The translations under genes and the position numbers were made by a program. DNA of 64,000 nucleotides from Oscillospiraceae bacterium (GTDB taxonomy: Bacteria; Bacillota; Clostridia; Oscillospirales; Acutalibacteraceae): positions 1-64,000 of the forward strand of contig SVOC01000009.1 of the NCBI GenBank assembly GCA_015066625.1, read 5' to 3'. Below are positions 62,091-64,000 of the stretch, in pieces. How positions within the stretch are numbered: position 1 is the stretch's first letter; each line of letters begins with the position of its first letter. Below the pieces are notes generated by a model. That model had not been told where the DNA came from and searched no databases. It saw only the letters and a program-made list of their open reading frames with translations.

Positions 62091-62274
62091 TTGCAGAGAT
62101 GATTCAGGAATGCGTTTGCGGTTATTCTCTGCTGAAGCAGGCTTTTTGTTTTATGCGTTGTTTATGCACATTGTCAATGAACGGTGTGCGGTTAACGGTT
62201 TAAAACAGAATTTATATTGCCTTGCTTGTGCCGTTCAAGGTGGGGAAGCCCGACTTTGAACGGCTTTGTTTTAT
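62091..62274 (+). other. Non-coding stretch with two strong hairpins, possible small RNA
   Basis: No gene between the secG promoter and the topoisomerase stop codon. GCAGAGA (62093-62099) pairs with TCTCTGC (62126-62132), and a T-rich stretch follows at 62143. GCCGTTCAA (62230-62238) pairs with TTGAACGGC (62256-62264), followed on plus by TTTGTTTTATT. The second hairpin probably ends the topoisomerase transcript too, but its T-run is only on plus. No clear promoter was seen. Confidence 0.35.
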
Positions 62275-64000
62275 TCAGCGGAGAATGTAATTTGTTCTGC
62301 CTCGTCCTCGCCGCTGAGAAGTGCACCTGCTGCAGGGAGATTTTTGGCTTTATATCTGTAAGGCTTTGCAAACTCCCCTTCTCTGTAAGGTCTTGCGCTC
62401 ATAAGGCGGTGACCTTTTTTCAAAGTCAACACTCCTACACCAATTGTATCTTTGGTTGTTTTGGACGTAATTACTGCAGTATTGATAAGAAGATGTCTGC
62501 CTGCGCTTGATGTGACAACAAGCTCCGTATCCTGCTCAATATGCATAATTGCAGATACAGGTGATTTATCTGAAAATGCTTTGATAAGCTTTTTACGCTT
62601 TGTAACCGTCTGATATGCTTTAAGGTCAACCTTGGCTACCTTGCCGTTTTCAAAGAAGAACAGCATATAGCCTTTATAATCGCCTGTGACAGCCATATAT
62701 ATCGGTGTTTCACCGTCTTCCATCTCAAGCTTAGCAGGGATATAATCACCAAGCACACTTGCTTTGGTATCTTCAAAAGCGGCGGCAGATGATTTGTAAA
62801 CCTGACATTTGTTGGTGAAGAACAAAAGCTCTTTTGCGTTGCTTGTTTCAAATGTCTGGGAAATCTCATCCCCTTCTTTGAGCTTTTGCGCACCGCTCAT
62901 GCGCAGTGAAAGAGGTGTGATTTTTTTAAAATATCCGCCTGAAGTAAAGAAGATGTGTACGGGGTAGTCGGGTACTTCTTCCTCGAAATCATCATCATCT
63001 ATTTCTGTTGAATAAATGATTTCGGTTTTTCTGGGTGTAGAGTATTTCTTTATAACTTCTTTAAGCTCATAAATGATAATCTGTTTGATTCTTCTTGCGT
63101 TTTCAAGAATATCGTTAAGGTCTTTGATTGCCTCTTCAAGTTTTTCGATATCCTGCAATCGCTTGAGAATATATTCCTTGTTAAGGTGCCTGAGTTTGAT
63201 TTCCGCAACATATTCCGCCTGGATTTTATCGATTTTAAATCCGATCATAAGGTTAGGTACTACCTCGGATTCTTCCTCTGTGTTTCTTATAATTTTAATA
63301 GCCTTATCGATATCGAGAAGAATTTTTTCAAGACCTCTGAGAAGATGAAGCCTGTCGGTTGCACGCTTCAAATCAAATGCCGTTCTTCTTCTGATACAGC
63401 TGCTTCTGAAATCGATCCATTCTTTCAGTAATTCGCTTACACCAAGAACCTTTGGCATACCGTTGATAAGCACATTGAAATTGCAAGAGAATGTATCCTG
63501 AAGCGTAGTTGAGTCATAAAGCTTTTTCATAAGCTTATCGGGGTCGGTACCCTTTTTGATATCAATGGTGATTTTAAGACCGTTCTTGTCTGTCTCATCA
63601 CGGATATCGCTTATTTCTTTAATTGAACCTGCTTTTATTTTTTCAATTATTCTGTCAATGATAGCTTCGGATGTTGTAGTGGGTGGGATTTCTGTAACAT
63701 CAATGCAGTTATTTAATTTATCATAAGCGTATTTTGCCCTTACTTTAAATCCTCCCCTGCCCGTTCTGTAGATGTTTTCCATTTCATCGCGGTTATATAC
63801 AAGGAAGCCTCCGCCTGCAAAATCGGGACCTTTGAGAGTTTCCGTAACATCGTGCTTGGGATTCCGGAGAAGCTCAATGGTGGTGTTGCAGACTTCTTCA
63901 AGATTAAATGAACAGATTGAGCTTGCCATACCTGCGGCAATACCCGTATTTGCGTTTACAAGCACGCTGGGGAATGTTACGGGCAGAAGAACAGGCTCTT
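62271..64000 (-). CDS. Type II DNA topoisomerase subunit A, ParC-like (3' part, partial)
   Basis: The last about 576 codons; the 5' part, including the catalytic Tyr, lies beyond 64000. EPVLLPVTFPSVLVNANTGI with AAGMASSICSFNLEEV matches the GyrA/ParC core after the active-site region; the coiled-coil part (LRGLEKILLDIDKAIKII, HLNKEYILKRLQDIEKL) is complete. The C-terminal blades run to the end, but the GyrA-box (QRRGGKG) is not visible, which favours a topoisomerase IV/ParC-like or divergent paralogue. It relaxes and decatenates DNA together with a B subunit. Confidence 0.85.
   Translation of the reverse strand, partial: EPVLLPVTFPSVLVNANTGIAAGMASSICSFNLEEVCNTTIELLRNPKHDVTETLKGPDFAGGGFLVYNRDEMENIYRTGRGGFKVRAKYAYDKLNNCIDVTEIPPTTTSEAIIDRIIEKIKAGSIKEISDIRDETDKNGLKITIDIKKGTDPDKLMKKLYDSTTLQDTFSCNFNVLINGMPKVLGVSELLKEWIDFRSSCIRRRTAFDLKRATDRLHLLRGLEKILLDIDKAIKIIRNTEEESEVVPNLMIGFKIDKIQAEYVAEIKLRHLNKEYILKRLQDIEKLEEAIKDLNDILENARRIKQIIIYELKEVIKKYSTPRKTEIIYSTEIDDDDFEEEVPDYPVHIFFTSGGYFKKITPLSLRMSGAQKLKEGDEISQTFETSNAKELLFFTNKCQVYKSSAAAFEDTKASVLGDYIPAKLEMEDGETPIYMAVTGDYKGYMLFFFENGKVAKVDLKAYQTVTKRKKLIKAFSDKSPVSAIMHIEQDTELVVTSSAGRHLLINTAVITSKTTKDTIGVGVLTLKKGHRLMSARPYREGEFAKPYRYKAKNLPAAGALLSGEDEAEQITFSAE

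Overview
The window looks like a chromosomal segment of an anaerobic, spore-forming, low-to-middle GC Firmicute of the class Clostridia, most like the gut Oscillospirales/Ruminococcaceae. Reasons: Shine-Dalgarno sites before nearly every gene and several TTG starts; sporulation genes (spoIIM, cwlD, sigK, two CotF-like coat proteins); Gram-positive regulators (HPr kinase, WhiA, a Cys T-box, a LexA-type box at recA); a stand-alone AICAR transformylase with a PurO-type IMP cyclohydrolase under a ZTP riboswitch; and many glycan-utilisation genes. The species cannot be named from the sequence.

Layout. 1-2.8 kb is the right end of an integrated mobile element: divergent consensus promoters, a Cro/CI-like switch with palindromic operators, a tyrosine integrase, and an attachment site that is the 3' part of a tRNA-Trp gene. 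2.85-3.7 kb is non-coding and holds terminators, a 17-bp-arm hairpin and three tandem repeats that look structured. 3.7-9.3 kb is a glycan locus: GH130 phosphorylase and AraC regulator on minus; phosphoesterase, GPH sugar transporter and a decayed glycosidase pseudogene on plus. 9.35-16.2 kb is a minus operon with a glycyl-radical activase, a glycyl radical enzyme with an atypical active-site motif, a secreted beta-helix glycosidase and a secreted apiosidase-like glycosidase. 16.5-21.5 kb holds an inositol-monophosphatase pseudogene, a SulP-like permease, a metallo-beta-lactamase-fold protein, an acyl-CoA synthetase and a cyclophilin. 21.5-29.6 kb (minus) holds purine genes with a ZTP riboswitch, MATE, tex, the dnaC/dnaD primosome pair and rpmB.

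29.7-37.9 kb (plus) is housekeeping: recA-recX-rimO-pgsA, T-box-cysE-cysS, rpsB-tsf. 37.9-39.5 kb (minus) is a small operon that looks inducible: consensus promoter, 36-codon leader peptide, terminator with a competing antiterminator pairing, then a SAM methyltransferase and a GNAT acetyltransferase. This is the layout of ribosome-mediated attenuation as used by antibiotic-inducible resistance genes, and it is the most interesting candidate system here. 39.6-51.7 kb (plus) holds coat proteins, hprK-ROK kinase-murB-whiA-dnaE, pfkA-pcrA and spoIIM. 51.6-60.8 kb (minus) holds a Xer-like recombinase behind a palindromic promoter, an uncharacterised protein, radA, cwlD, ruvX, PBP1A, a phosphoesterase and a TIM-barrel isomerase. 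61-64 kb holds sigK (uninterrupted), secG convergent with and overlapping it, and the 3' part of a type II topoisomerase A subunit that runs off the window.

Assignments come from reading translations and motifs; no database search was run. Start codons were moved downstream of the longest frame where a ribosome binding site supported it.
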